A stretch of 43,804 nt of DNA from positions 1 through 43,804 of the forward strand of contig JAADGV010000087.1 in NCBI GenBank assembly GCA_013152205.1. Direction: 5' to 3'. Below the pieces are notes generated by a model, which had not been told where the DNA came from, made no database searches, and was given only the letters and a program-made list of their open reading frames with translations. Positions 17,418-25,607 of this stretch are shown here, piece by piece. The DNA comes from Planctomycetota bacterium (lineage in GTDB: Bacteria > Planctomycetota > Planctomycetia > Pirellulales > Lacipirellulaceae). The position numbers and the translations under genes were made by a program. The number at the start of each line of letters is the position of its first letter. The stretch's first letter is position 1.

Positions 17418-17456
17418 CAGAGAATCCTGATCATCCTGTCAAAATTCTTTTTGAAA
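17418..17456. repeat. Low-complexity 'AATCCTGATCATCCTGTCAAAAT' phrase
   Basis: A phrase built from ATCCTG units followed by TCAAAATTCTTTTTG, of a kind that recurs between genes in many unrelated bacteria. It lies in the 200-bp gap before the end of mutS; no gene is visible between 17308 and 17503. Confidence 0.45.
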
Positions 17457-17503
17457 GTAGTTCTGGAAAAAATCTGATCTACGAGATGGCCAGAGAACTT
17501 GGG

Positions 17504-20161
17504 CTAGCGCGGCTTAGCCTGTCCGGCAGTTTCGCTTGAGAGCTGCTCTTGCCACTTACTAACGAGTTGCAACACTTCAAGCGGCGTCATGGCGTTGAGA
17601 TCGACTGCGCGAATCTTCTCCAACAACGGATGATCCATCGTTTCAAAAAGCGTCATTTGCAGAGGACGCCTATTGCTAAAATGATTTTGCGGAACGGGTG
17701 ACAATTTATTCGTAGTGGTTCCACTCTTTTCGCCATGATGAGTAGCTTCGAGCTGCGTCAGAATCTCTTTCGCACGATCGTTGACTTCCTTGGGGACGCC
17801 TGCCAACTGGGCAACATGGATGCCGTAGCTCTTATCCGCAGCACCAGCAACGATTTGGTGTAGGAAAACCACTTGGCCATCCCACTCTTTGACCGCCACA
17901 TTTCGATTGGCTACTCCGGCAAGTGTATCTTCAAGCTCGGTAAGCTCGTGGTAGTGCGTAGCAAACAGTGTGCGGCAACCGATCGTTTCGTGAAGGTGCT
18001 CGACGATCGCCCAGGCAAGCGACAAGCCGTCGTAGGTACTCGTTCCGCGACCGATCTCGTCGAGGATCACGAGGCTGCGTTGTGTGGCCGTGTTGAGGAT
18101 TCGGGCCGTCTCGGTCATTTCAACCATAAACGTACTCTGGCCACGAGCCAGATCGTCGCTGGCCCCTACGCGAGCAAAAATGCGATCAGCGATGCCAATC
18201 GTCGCCTCGCGTGCCGGAACGAAACTGCCGATCTGCCCCATCAACGCAATCAATGCCACCTGACGAATGTAGGTGCTCTTACCCGCCATGTTCGGTCCGG
18301 TGACAAGCAAAAATGTTGATTCGGGATTCGGAAGCTGGGACTTCCCACCGAAGCAAACGCTATTCGGAACGAAGGTTCCTTCGGCTTCGGTGATGTCGAG
18401 CACCGGATGACGCCCATCGGCAATATCAAGCACCGGCTCGTCGATCACTTTGGGCCGCACGTAATTGCGCGATCGGGCCAACTCAGCCAGCGACGCAAGC
18501 ACATCCAGCTCGGCTAGCGCCTCAGCCGTCGAGTACAGTCGGCTAGCCGCCTCAGCCACCATGGCTCGCAACTCGAGAAAGATCTCGTATTCAAAATCCT
18601 GGGCACGCTCTTCGGCAGCAAGCACTTTCTCTTCATACTCCTTGAGTTCAGGAGTAATATACCGCTCGGCATTTTTTAACGTCTGTTTACGAATGAACTC
18701 AACCGGCACTTTGTCTCGATGGGCGTGGGTGACCTCAAGGTAGTAGCCAAAGACCTTGTTGAAACCGACCTTGATGCTGGGGATACCGGTCCGCTGAACC
18801 GCCTCGGCCTGATACTCGGCCATCCATTGTTTGCCGCCCTTCATCAGCTCGCGTTGCACGTCCAGTTCGCTGTGGAATCCTGGTCGGATGAATCCTCCCT
18901 CGCTGACGACTAGCGGGCAATCGTCTTCGAGCGCCGCTTCCAGTTTGCCGCGAACATCGGCGCAGAGATCGATCCTCGTTTCTAATTGTTGAAGTCGCCC
19001 GGCCTTGCGCTCTGCCAATTTGGCTTTCACCTTTGGAAGGCAACGCAGGGTACGAGCCACAAAGCTCAAATCACGGGGCGAGGCTCTACCGGCAGTAATG
19101 CGGGCCAACAGCCGCTGCACATCGTAAATCGAGCGGAGGCCCTCTCTCAGATCGTTGGTCAGTGCGGGTTCGGCAAAGAACTCTTCGACGCAATCTAGCC
19201 GAGCAGATATTGACCCAACATCGGTCAGCGGGCTGGCCAACCAATCGCCAATCAGCCGCGCACCCATCGAAGTAACGGTTCGGTCGATCACTCCCAGCAG
19301 CGAACCCTCGCGCCGCCCGTCGCGCAGAGTCTGCGAAATTTCCAGACTCCGGCGAGTCGATTCATCAATCTCTAGACAGCTACCAACTCGGTAGGGCAAC
19401 AACCGGTCGAGATGCGCAAGCGAAGACTTTTGTGTCTCAACCAGATAGTCGAGCACGGCGCCTGCCGCTTGAAGCGCAGGGCCATCACGGTCGCCAAACC
19501 CAAAACCTTCGAGCGAGTGTGTGCCAAAGTGTTTGGAAAGCGACTTGGTTGCCGCCTGCCGACCAAAGGCCCAAGAGGGGCGGACGGTCAACATGCGTCC
19601 CTCCGTCCAATCCATAGGCAGGTCGTCAGCCGCATCGCTCACCAAAATTTCCACCGGAGCGACACGAGCCAACTCATCACCAAGCTTAGCTGCGGGTACG
19701 ACAGCCGCCTCGAAACGCCCCGTCGAAATATCGATCCAGGCCAGCCCGCAATCGTCTTGTCCACTCTGCCCCAGCGAGATCGCCAAGAGAAAATTGCTCG
19801 TGCGCGGATCTAAGAGCGTGTCGTCGGTTATTGTCCCTCGACTAACAATGCGGGTGATGTCGCGTTTCACAAGCCCCTTGGCCTGACGAGCATCCTCAAC
19901 CTGATCGCAAACAGCCGCTCGAAGCCCGGCCGATATGATTTTTGCCAAATAGCCATCGAGCTGATGGTGCGGAAAGCCGGCCATTGGCACGGGGTTCTCG
20001 CTCTTATCACGACTTGTGAGCGAAAGGCCAAGAATTCGGGCAGCCGTTTTAGCATCTTCGAAAAAAAGCTCGTAGAAATCGCCCATCCGAAACAGCAGCA
20101 AAGCATCCCCAGCAGCCTGTTTGGCTTTATGGTACTGCTGCATCATCGGTGATTGGGCCAT
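17504..20161 (-). CDS. mutS: DNA mismatch repair protein MutS
   Basis: 885 residues from the ATG at 20161 (MAQSPMMQQYHKAKQ). An in-frame ATG at 20257 would add 32 residues unlike the family. The N-terminal mismatch-recognition domain holds LLFRMGDFYELFFEDAK, with the F-Y-E reading head typical of MutS1. Connector, lever and clamp domains follow, and the ATPase has Walker A GPNMAGKSTYIRQ, Walker B LVILDEIGRGTSTYDGLSLA and LFATHYHELTEL. It scans newly made DNA for mispairs as a dimer and recruits MutL. Length and motifs are normal and it appears intact. It is a single-gene unit here, with repeats on both sides; MutL is not in the window. Confidence 0.97.
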   Translation of the reverse strand: MAQSPMMQQYHKAKQAAGDALLLFRMGDFYELFFEDAKTAARILGLSLTSRDKSENPVPMAGFPHHQLDGYLAKIISAGLRAAVCDQVEDARQAKGLVKRDITRIVSRGTITDDTLLDPRTSNFLLAISLGQSGQDDCGLAWIDISTGRFEAAVVPAAKLGDELARVAPVEILVSDAADDLPMDWTEGRMLTVRPSWAFGRQAATKSLSKHFGTHSLEGFGFGDRDGPALQAAGAVLDYLVETQKSSLAHLDRLLPYRVGSCLEIDESTRRSLEISQTLRDGRREGSLLGVIDRTVTSMGARLIGDWLASPLTDVGSISARLDCVEEFFAEPALTNDLREGLRSIYDVQRLLARITAGRASPRDLSFVARTLRCLPKVKAKLAERKAGRLQQLETRIDLCADVRGKLEAALEDDCPLVVSEGGFIRPGFHSELDVQRELMKGGKQWMAEYQAEAVQRTGIPSIKVGFNKVFGYYLEVTHAHRDKVPVEFIRKQTLKNAERYITPELKEYEEKVLAAEERAQDFEYEIFLELRAMVAEAASRLYSTAEALAELDVLASLAELARSRNYVRPKVIDEPVLDIADGRHPVLDITEAEGTFVPNSVCFGGKSQLPNPESTFLLVTGPNMAGKSTYIRQVALIALMGQIGSFVPAREATIGIADRIFARVGASDDLARGQSTFMVEMTETARILNTATQRSLVILDEIGRGTSTYDGLSLAWAIVEHLHETIGCRTLFATHYHELTELEDTLAGVANRNVAVKEWDGQVVFLHQIVAGAADKSYGIHVAQLAGVPKEVNDRAKEILTQLEATHHGEKSGTTTNKLSPVPQNHFSNRRPLQMTLFETMDHPLLEKIRAVDLNAMTPLEVLQLVSKWQEQLSSETAGQAKPR

Positions 20162-20262
20162 CGAAACATCTCCGCAAGTGGTCGAAGCGGTTGATGCTAT
20201 CCGATGGCGGGGGAAGCGCGAAAGGGGGCAGCCGCAGGAGGAGCGTCTGGCAAACAAAAAAA

Positions 20263-20590
20263 GGGAACCGCTAATCAGCGCTAATACACGCTAATAGGTG
20301 AACGAAATGCGAAAAATAGGTTCAGTAGTTTCAAATTTGAATCGTGGCAAACTTGGGTGGCTGGGGTCAGGTTGCCGGAGTAGGCCCAAATTTTTCCGCA
20401 ACACATGACCGGCAACTGCCCCCAAGGCGTGGCAATGGCAGAATGGAACGCACTGGGGGCCGGTTGTCGGCAATGTTTCACTCGGAGTTTTAGTGCTTAT
20501 GAGACAACCTGCCCCCAGCCACCCCTAGATGCGTTTTTGAAACTAGGGAGGCTTGAAATTAGCGATTATCAGCGTTGATTAGCGGTTCCC
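20263..20590. repeat. Composite palindromic repeat, copy 2
   Basis: Left arm GGGAACCGCTAATCAGCGCT and right arm ending GATTAGCGGTTCCC. Closely matches 13820-14146 along its entire length, including the inner element at 20355-20524. On the right it continues into GTTTGCGGCCAAAGGCCGCG, which is also found (inverted) beside the copy at 42995. Fills the space between mutS and fliG. Confidence 0.88.
20355..20524. mobile_element. Inner inverted-repeat element, copy 2
   Basis: Terminal repeats GGGTGGCTGGGGTCAGGTTG at 20355-20374 and CAACCTGCCCCCAGCCACCC at 20505-20524; one mismatch between arms. About 170 bp, matching 13912-14082 nearly base for base. No coding capacity. Confidence 0.8.
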
Positions 20591-20730
20591 TTTTTGTTTG
20601 CGGCCAAAGGCCGCGCTGCGTCCTCTGCGCTAAAATCTTTTGCGTCGTGTCGTTGTGGTTCAATCTCCTTACTCGATGGTAAAATCAGCACGTCGAGTTA
20701 AGGTTGGTAAATTCTTATCTACCGCTCGCC

Positions 20731-21720
20731 TTACTGTACCAACTCTTCTTCTTCACCGGCGTTGAGCTCGATGGCTCCGGAATCTTCCAATCCGCGGACA
20801 ATATCGACGATTTCTTGCTGCTTTGATTCGACAAGCGAAAGCTTGACGGCTCCCATATATTCCATTTCTTCTTTGAGCATCTCGACAGCACGCTGCGACA
20901 TATTGCCAAAGACCTTTTCCTTCAGATCGATACTCGCACCCTTCAAGGCTGTCGCCCACTGCGAATTCTCGACGCCCTTGAGCACCGTTTGCATATCCTT
21001 GTCGTTGAACTTGCCGATGTCCTCGAAGACGAACATTAGCCGGCGTATTTCCTCAACCAGTTCGGGGTCTTCCTGAGAGAGATTTTCTAACAGCGTGCGT
21101 TCCGTAGCTCGGTCAGAAACATTAAGCATCTCGGCAACTGCACCAACTCCCCCGGCATTTTCGAAACTTTGGCTCATCACGCTAGACATCCGACGCTCCA
21201 GCCCTCGTTCGACTTCTTCGATAATCTCAGGGTTGGTCTGCCCCATGTTCGCAATACGCTGCACCACCAGAAGCTGGTGGTCGGGCGGAAGTCCCGCCAT
21301 AATTTCAGCCCCAGCGGCTGCCGGTAGATGCGATAGGATAAGGGCAATCGTCTGCGGATGCTCGTCGATTACGTAGGTCAGGATATTTTGACTATCAATC
21401 TGTCTCAGGAATGCAAACGGCACTTCCTCAATCGACTGGCGAATGTTATCCAGCGTGTCGCTGGCGTCTTTTCCTAATGCCAATTGCACAAGCGACTTTG
21501 CCCGATCCAACCCCATCGAATCCGCACCGACCGCAGTCGGATTCGACTCGGCAAACTGCATGATCGTATGCTCTTGCTCTTCGACAGAAACCGACTTCAT
21601 CCGTGCGATTTCGATCGAAACTTGCTCCACTTGCTTTGGGTCGAGCCGCCCCATTATGGACGCCGCCTCCTCTTCGGGAAGTGAAGTAAGCAAGATCGCA
21701 GCTTTGTAGAGGTCAGACAT
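20731..21720 (-). CDS. fliG: Flagellar motor switch protein FliG
   Basis: 329 residues from the ATG at 21720 (MSDLYKAAILLTSLPEEEAA); an upstream ATG at 21774 adds 18 unlikely residues. It has the three FliG domains: N-terminal membrane-ring-binding part; middle part with DEHPQTIALILSHLPAAAGA (the EHPQ motif); and C-terminal torque part with LRLMFVFEDI-like RRLMFVFEDIGKFNDKDMQT and QRAVEMLKEEMEYMGAV. FliG sits on the cytoplasmic face of the flagellar rotor and contacts the stator through charged residues of the last domain. Its length is that of the family. No other structural flagellar gene is adjacent, but a CheX-like gene follows 370 bp upstream on the same strand. Confidence 0.95.
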   Translation of the reverse strand: MSDLYKAAILLTSLPEEEAASIMGRLDPKQVEQVSIEIARMKSVSVEEQEHTIMQFAESNPTAVGADSMGLDRAKSLVQLALGKDASDTLDNIRQSIEEVPFAFLRQIDSQNILTYVIDEHPQTIALILSHLPAAAGAEIMAGLPPDHQLLVVQRIANMGQTNPEIIEEVERGLERRMSSVMSQSFENAGGVGAVAEMLNVSDRATERTLLENLSQEDPELVEEIRRLMFVFEDIGKFNDKDMQTVLKGVENSQWATALKGASIDLKEKVFGNMSQRAVEMLKEEMEYMGAVKLSLVESKQQEIVDIVRGLEDSGAIELNAGEEEELVQ

Positions 21721-22016
21721 CAGCTTGCATCGGGTGAATCGAGAAAAGAGAGCGCACTGCCACGCATAACGCATTGCAGAATTGTGGCAGCGTCAGTAGA
21801 TAGCATCGTCCGCCACAACCTGGGAACTTAAGAAGACTTTGCCGGTTACAGTAACTTTGCCGGATCAGCGATGCTCCAGAATCGCATTACTGCTAGCATG
21901 AATTCCGGTGCTGCTAGAGCATTCCTTAGAAAAGCATCGCCACAGAGCATACCGAGGTCTCAGAGAAAATACTGAAGCAAGTAACCTTATCTCGGTTTTC
22001 TCGGTAAGACAAACCC

Positions 22017-22049
22017 ATTAGCGTGTATTAGCGCTGATTAGCGGTTCCC
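22017..22049. repeat. Single arm of the GATTAGCGGTTCCC repeat
   Basis: ATTAGCGTGTATTAGCGCTG followed by ATTAGCGGTTCCC equals the right arm of the repeat at 42995-43091. No left arm is found nearby. The rest of the 367-bp gap 21721-22087 shows no gene. Confidence 0.75.
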
Positions 22050-22087
22050 TTTTAAAGGCCACGCTGGGCTATCACAAACGCTCGTGA

Positions 22088-22564
22088 TTAGGCGTTGGCT
22101 TCGACACATGCCGGCTCGAAACCAACTTCAAGGTTCAGCGGCCCAAAGTCGGTGTCGAATGGCACCGAAATCGGCCTGGAAGCTGACGGGAATTGGATTG
22201 TATGCGCTGCCCCGGTAATCACATTGGGTAGGCTAACACTCAGGTCATACTCTTCCAATTCGGCCTTCGCTTGGCCTGCGATCATGTTAGCCAGTTCGCC
22301 AACGGCATCGATCACGTCGTCGTCCAACTCGGCAATCTCCATCATCAGCATGGTCGATGCAACACGGAGAGCGACTTCTTCAGACAGGTTGATAACCACC
22401 ATTCCAGCGGCCTTCCCCGAGAGCCCAATGACCCCGCTCACTGGATAGCATTGCGTCTTACTCTCCGACAATTTTATCTCGCCCCGACGCACTTCGCAGT
22501 CAAGCATGGTCGAAAAAGCATTCGAAACAGCGCGTAGGAATGGATTGATGTGCTCAGCCTGCAT
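22088..22564 (-). CDS. CheX-like chemotaxis phosphatase
   Basis: 158 residues, typical CheX length. The pattern D-x3-E-x2-N in DAVGELANMIAGQAK, followed about 20 residues later by a proline in SVSLPNVITG, is the active-site signature of the CheC/CheX/FliY phosphatases, which remove phosphate from CheY-P. The N terminus FLRAVSNAFSTMLDCEVRRG and the strand SGVIGLSGKAAGMVVINLSEE also fit CheX. CheX acts as a free dimer in the cytoplasm. The only other motility gene in the window is fliG at 20731, on the same strand. A single active site, with no second D/S-x3-E-x2-N copy, fits CheX better than CheC. Confidence 0.87.
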   Translation of the reverse strand: MQAEHINPFLRAVSNAFSTMLDCEVRRGEIKLSESKTQCYPVSGVIGLSGKAAGMVVINLSEEVALRVASTMLMMEIAELDDDVIDAVGELANMIAGQAKAELEEYDLSVSLPNVITGAAHTIQFPSASRPISVPFDTDFGPLNLEVGFEPACVEANA

Positions 22565-22751
22565 GATCTCTACCCCAGTCTAGTGAACAACCCTGCAATC
22601 TGGGTGATTGCCCTGGCTGAACACGGTTGATGCGCAATGGTGCTTGCATTCCTCAAAAACTAGGTCATGTAGAGCCTGCGTCAAACCTTTCTTTCATTGT
22701 GAAAGCAGGCAGGTCCGATCGTATCGATTTTTCAGATATTTGCGGCTGATT

Positions 22752-23249
22752 TCACGATTCGCCTGGGCCGGTTTCATAGATACCCCACTGGCCATCGCAT
22801 TCGTCGACGGCGATGCTCACTCGCGCAGGTCGCTGCCCCGTACGCTCATCGAGCTTCTCCAGCAGTCGATTCGCAATAAATCGGGCAAGCAACTCGGCTG
22901 TGGTATTCGCGACAGGGAGCAAAACGCAATCCTCACGCGGAAATACCCAACGGCGCGTGCCATGGGTGACGGTCACTTCCTTGTCTTCTTCTTCCACTCG
23001 AATGGTTGCATGGCCAGTCGGAAGCAGCATCCGGTGATCCAAGCCGTCGACAATCTCTTGCAAGGTGTCACGTAGCACGATGAAATCAATCACGTAGCAG
23101 TTTTCGTCTAACGGTCCATGAACCTCAGCCGCGACATGATAGTTGTGGCCATGCAGCGGCTCACACACATCGCCATCGTAGGTAATAAAATGAGCAGCGC
23201 AAAACACGAGCCGCTCTTTCTCAATTCGTACTCGATACTGTTCGCTCAT
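22752..23249 (-). CDS. 6-pyruvoyl-tetrahydropterin synthase/QueD family protein
   Basis: 165 residues, longer than E. coli QueD (about 120). The zinc ligands are H20 (FCAAHF) and H33/H35 in CEPLHGHNY; the cysteine C29 with the C-x3-HGH spacing is the nucleophile pattern of QueD-type members. LDHRMLLP carries the Asp/His pair and ANTTAELLARF corresponds to the NPTAE motif. VSIAVDECDG holds the pterin-binding glutamate region. The family converts dihydroneopterin triphosphate to pyruvoyl- or carboxy-tetrahydropterin, for queuosine or pterin cofactors. The next gene downstream is CitG-like and Mch lies 15 kb away, so a methanopterin-related role is possible; queuosine synthesis is equally possible. 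An AAGGAA ribosome binding site precedes the ATG. Confidence 0.88.
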   Translation of the reverse strand: MSEQYRVRIEKERLVFCAAHFITYDGDVCEPLHGHNYHVAAEVHGPLDENCYVIDFIVLRDTLQEIVDGLDHRMLLPTGHATIRVEEEDKEVTVTHGTRRWVFPREDCVLLPVANTTAELLARFIANRLLEKLDERTGQRPARVSIAVDECDGQWGIYETGPGES

Positions 23250-23271
23250 TGAAAAGGTTCCTTATTCACCC

Positions 23272-23386
23272 CAGGACGATTGCAAAGTCGCTGATTCTGT
23301 AGTAGCCGCGGGCGGAAGCCGCGGTTTTTTCAGATTCGACTGCGGCTTCCGCCCGCCGCAGCTAGCATGACTTTGCAATCGTCCTG
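23272..23386. repeat. Complete 115-bp palindromic repeat, GCGGAAGC family
   Basis: Perfect 18-bp terminal inverted repeats CAGGACGATTGCAAAGTC (23272-23289) and complement (23369-23386). A second nested pair, GGGCGGAAGCCGCGG and CTGCGGCTTCCGCCCG, lies inside. Single arms recur at 10979, 25368, 34451, 42889 and 43216. It separates the QueD-like gene from the CitG-like operon and could form a strong hairpin in either transcript. Confidence 0.85.
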
Positions 23387-23397
23387 TTACTCGACAG

Positions 23398-24312
23398 CTA
23401 ACTCTCTGCTGCATTGCGATAGAATGTAACCGGCCAAACGAAGCGTTGTTCTCGAAGCATAACAAACAGCCCTGCCGCGACGACATCGGCTGAGGTGCCC
23501 GGATTGCGACGGTGCCCATCTGCGCGAAGCCAAAAATCGAAATCCTGAACAGCACTTTGGTAGCCAGCTTCTCCGGGCTCACCCGTGCGAAGAATCGCTA
23601 CCGAACGACGTTGGACCTCCTCGCCCAATTCTAAACCACACTTACGCACAACCAGACTATCGGGGAAGTCGGCCAATAACTGCAAATAGGCGTAGACGAT
23701 CGCGTCGTCAAGCGGCCAGCCTTGCTGCAAGCCGTTTTCTATTCGCTCAGCGGCCTGAAATACTTGCTCGAAATGGTTGACATACTGCCGAGCAACCAAG
23801 TCGCGATCAGCCGCCAGTCGCATTGCCTCAACAAGCGATATCCGCGGCAACTCAGCACCCTGCACGTCCGCTTCTTCAACCTCACCAAGCCCACCCGGTT
23901 GAGCGGCGCTGATTGCTTCGTAGACCGCCTGAGTATCGTCAGTCGTCAATGCCGACAGCACTTCAACAACACCCGACGTTAACGGTTGCTCAGCCGGCAC
24001 GGCTGCTAAGGGGGCGATCAGCAGCACCATCCCTAGATTGGTGTTCGTGGCGACCGCTGCTTGCGTGGCTTGAATCGAGCGTAGTATCGTCGGCCCAACC
24101 CCCAACGCGGCAGTCTGCTCTAAAATCGGCCCAATTGCGACGGCTGAAGTTAAAAAATCGACAAAGGTCACATCGTCGAAATCTGCCCCTCGATAGACAT
24201 TGCCCGGCTTCGCGGCGGTCGCTTCCCAAATACAAGCCAACGTCGCACACGCCCCGATTGTGTGGGGCGGCGACTTCAAAATCCTATCAGGCGATTCAAC
24301 CTGCTGTGTCAC
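23398..24312 (-). CDS. CitG/MdcB-like (triphosphoribosyl-dephospho-CoA synthase family) protein
   Basis: 304 residues, all-alpha. The N terminus ACATLACIWEATAAKPGNVY matches the family pattern A..A.l.E..a.PKPGnV, followed by FVDFLTSAVAIGPIL and, later, TNLGMVLLIAPLAAVP (the T-N-x-G-x-x-x-x-x-P-L block). CitG makes the prosthetic-group precursor of citrate lyase, but no citrate or malonate lyase genes are here. Homologues of this fold recur with H4MPT pathway genes in methylotrophs and planctomycetes; mch and an ATP-grasp ligase are also in this window, so an H4MPT-related synthetic role is the better guess. Its ATG overlaps the stop of the upstream hydrolase by 4 bp (24309-24312), so the two are co-translated. 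Confidence 0.82.
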   Translation of the reverse strand: MTQQVESPDRILKSPPHTIGACATLACIWEATAAKPGNVYRGADFDDVTFVDFLTSAVAIGPILEQTAALGVGPTILRSIQATQAAVATNTNLGMVLLIAPLAAVPAEQPLTSGVVEVLSALTTDDTQAVYEAISAAQPGGLGEVEEADVQGAELPRISLVEAMRLAADRDLVARQYVNHFEQVFQAAERIENGLQQGWPLDDAIVYAYLQLLADFPDSLVVRKCGLELGEEVQRRSVAILRTGEPGEAGYQSAVQDFDFWLRADGHRRNPGTSADVVAAGLFVMLREQRFVWPVTFYRNAAES

Positions 24313-25259
24313 GACGTTTCCTCACACCGCTGGCAAGCCGTCCTTGCCAACCAATCAGAAAGCAATGTTTCGACTTGATCGGGAGCATCCTCGACCACCC
24401 AATGGCCGACATCCTCCAGTCGATGGACCTCAGCCTGGGGCCAATAACTGCAAAACTTGTCGAGACACTCCGGCGTAAAACACCAATCTCGCATCCCCCA
24501 GATCAACTGAGTCGGCATGTTAGCCAGGGTCGGTAACCCGGCCTCGATCTGCTCCAGCGTTTTCCAAGTGGGGTGACTCGCCGAAAGCGGAATGTCTTTG
24601 ACAAACTGATAGACTGCCCCGCGATGTTGCCAGTCGAAATAGGGCGCCAAATACGCCTCCTCGACGCGAGAATCAAGACGCGACGCCCTCGTCACCGTCA
24701 TTCGCAACGCTGCCCGCGAAAATGCGTTGACGCCCTGCAACGCTAGCCGACCGACAACCGGCCAACGACAAACGCGTATGCGCCAAGGAATGAACCAGGG
24801 CGGAAATGCGCCCGTATTGAACAAGGCCACCCGCTCGAACCGGTCGCTCAGTTTCAAAAGACCGCCCAGCCCGATCGAGCCGCCCCAATCTTGGGCAACG
24901 AGGGTAATTCGGCGTAAATCGAGCGACTCGATCAGCGTTGCTAAATTGTCGATATGATCGGCCAAGCTCAACGGGCGAGGCTGCAAGTCGCTCAAGCCAC
25001 ACCCCAAGTGATCGGGAGCAACACAGCGGTACTTGCCTCGATTGGCCAAAATCAGCCGACGCCAGTGGAACGACCAAGTCGGGTTGCCATGCACAAAAAG
25101 CAACGTCGGTGTCCCATCCTCACCAGTGTCAGCCGGTGATTCATCAACGTAGTGATATCCACTTTCGCCCAAGTCGAGGTAGTGCGAGGCAAACGGATAA
25201 AGTTCGCCCCAACGATCGCGACCCGGAAGAGCAGCTCGATTTGTATTGTTTTCAGACAC
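24309..25259 (-). CDS. Alpha/beta hydrolase, haloalkane dehalogenase-like (nucleophile Asp)
   Basis: 316 residues. Oxyanion motif FVHGNPTWSFHW near 56, nucleophile elbow LVAQDWGGSIGL with D124 where esterases have Ser, a likely acid in GMRDWCFTPE, and the base H286 in DVGHWVVEDAP. A nucleophilic aspartate with HGNPT-W is the plan of haloalkane dehalogenases, the related beta-lactone decarboxylase OleB, and some epoxide hydrolases; these cannot be told apart by eye. Cytoplasmic, no signal peptide. It is the first gene of a two-gene operon with the CitG-like gene, overlapping it by 4 bp, which hints that its real substrate may be an intermediate of cofactor or C1 metabolism; that is inference. 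Confidence 0.85.
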   Translation of the reverse strand: MSENNTNRAALPGRDRWGELYPFASHYLDLGESGYHYVDESPADTGEDGTPTLLFVHGNPTWSFHWRRLILANRGKYRCVAPDHLGCGLSDLQPRPLSLADHIDNLATLIESLDLRRITLVAQDWGGSIGLGGLLKLSDRFERVALFNTGAFPPWFIPWRIRVCRWPVVGRLALQGVNAFSRAALRMTVTRASRLDSRVEEAYLAPYFDWQHRGAVYQFVKDIPLSASHPTWKTLEQIEAGLPTLANMPTQLIWGMRDWCFTPECLDKFCSYWPQAEVHRLEDVGHWVVEDAPDQVETLLSDWLARTACQRCEETS

Positions 25260-25367
25260 GTTCGACTCAGCCCGATTGACCCTGATTCGGCTACCCCCAT
25301 AGCAAGCTCAACAGTCTAGCAGCCCGAGCGAGTTGTAGCAGCCCTGTGGACCAACTTGCAGGAGTAA

Positions 25368-25456
25368 TGACAAAGTCGCAGACTCCGTTGTAGCCGCAGG
25401 CCAATAGGGTCCGCTGTGCGGACCCTATTGGAAATGGCCATATTTTGGCTGCGGCA
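25368..25456. repeat. Repeat arm carrying a perfect 14-bp-stem hairpin
   Basis: The arm ACAAAGTCGCAGACTCCG followed by TTGTAGCCGCAGG belongs to the family of 23272-23386. At 25401-25431 it carries CCAATAGGGTCCGC, a TGT loop and the exact complement of the stem. The gap 25260-25607 otherwise holds only a promoter candidate near its end. Confidence 0.75.
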
Positions 25457-25533
25457 ACAGGCCCCTGGCTTATCAGGCATTACACCGTCTAGAATGCTGC
25501 GAGCAAACTCTTGTGTGCCTTTCTGGCGTTTGC

Positions 25534-25563
25534 TTGAGCGTGTAGGCATGTGTGTGTTAGAAT
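25534..25563 (+). promoter_or_regulatory. Candidate sigma-70 promoter of the 78-residue protein gene
   Basis: TTGAGC at 25534-25539 and TAGAAT at 25558-25563 with an 18-bp spacer. Transcription would start near 25570, giving a ~38-base leader with AGGAG at 25596-25600, 7 bases before the ATG. Matched by eye. Confidence 0.45.
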
Positions 25564-25607
25564 TACATGCTGCGAAAAACGTGTCAACGTAAAGTAGGAG
25601 CTATTTC

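Noticed and set aside
13820..20590. Repeats considered as a CRISPR array
   Set aside because: Two distant large palindromes, no regular short repeat-spacer units and no cas genes.
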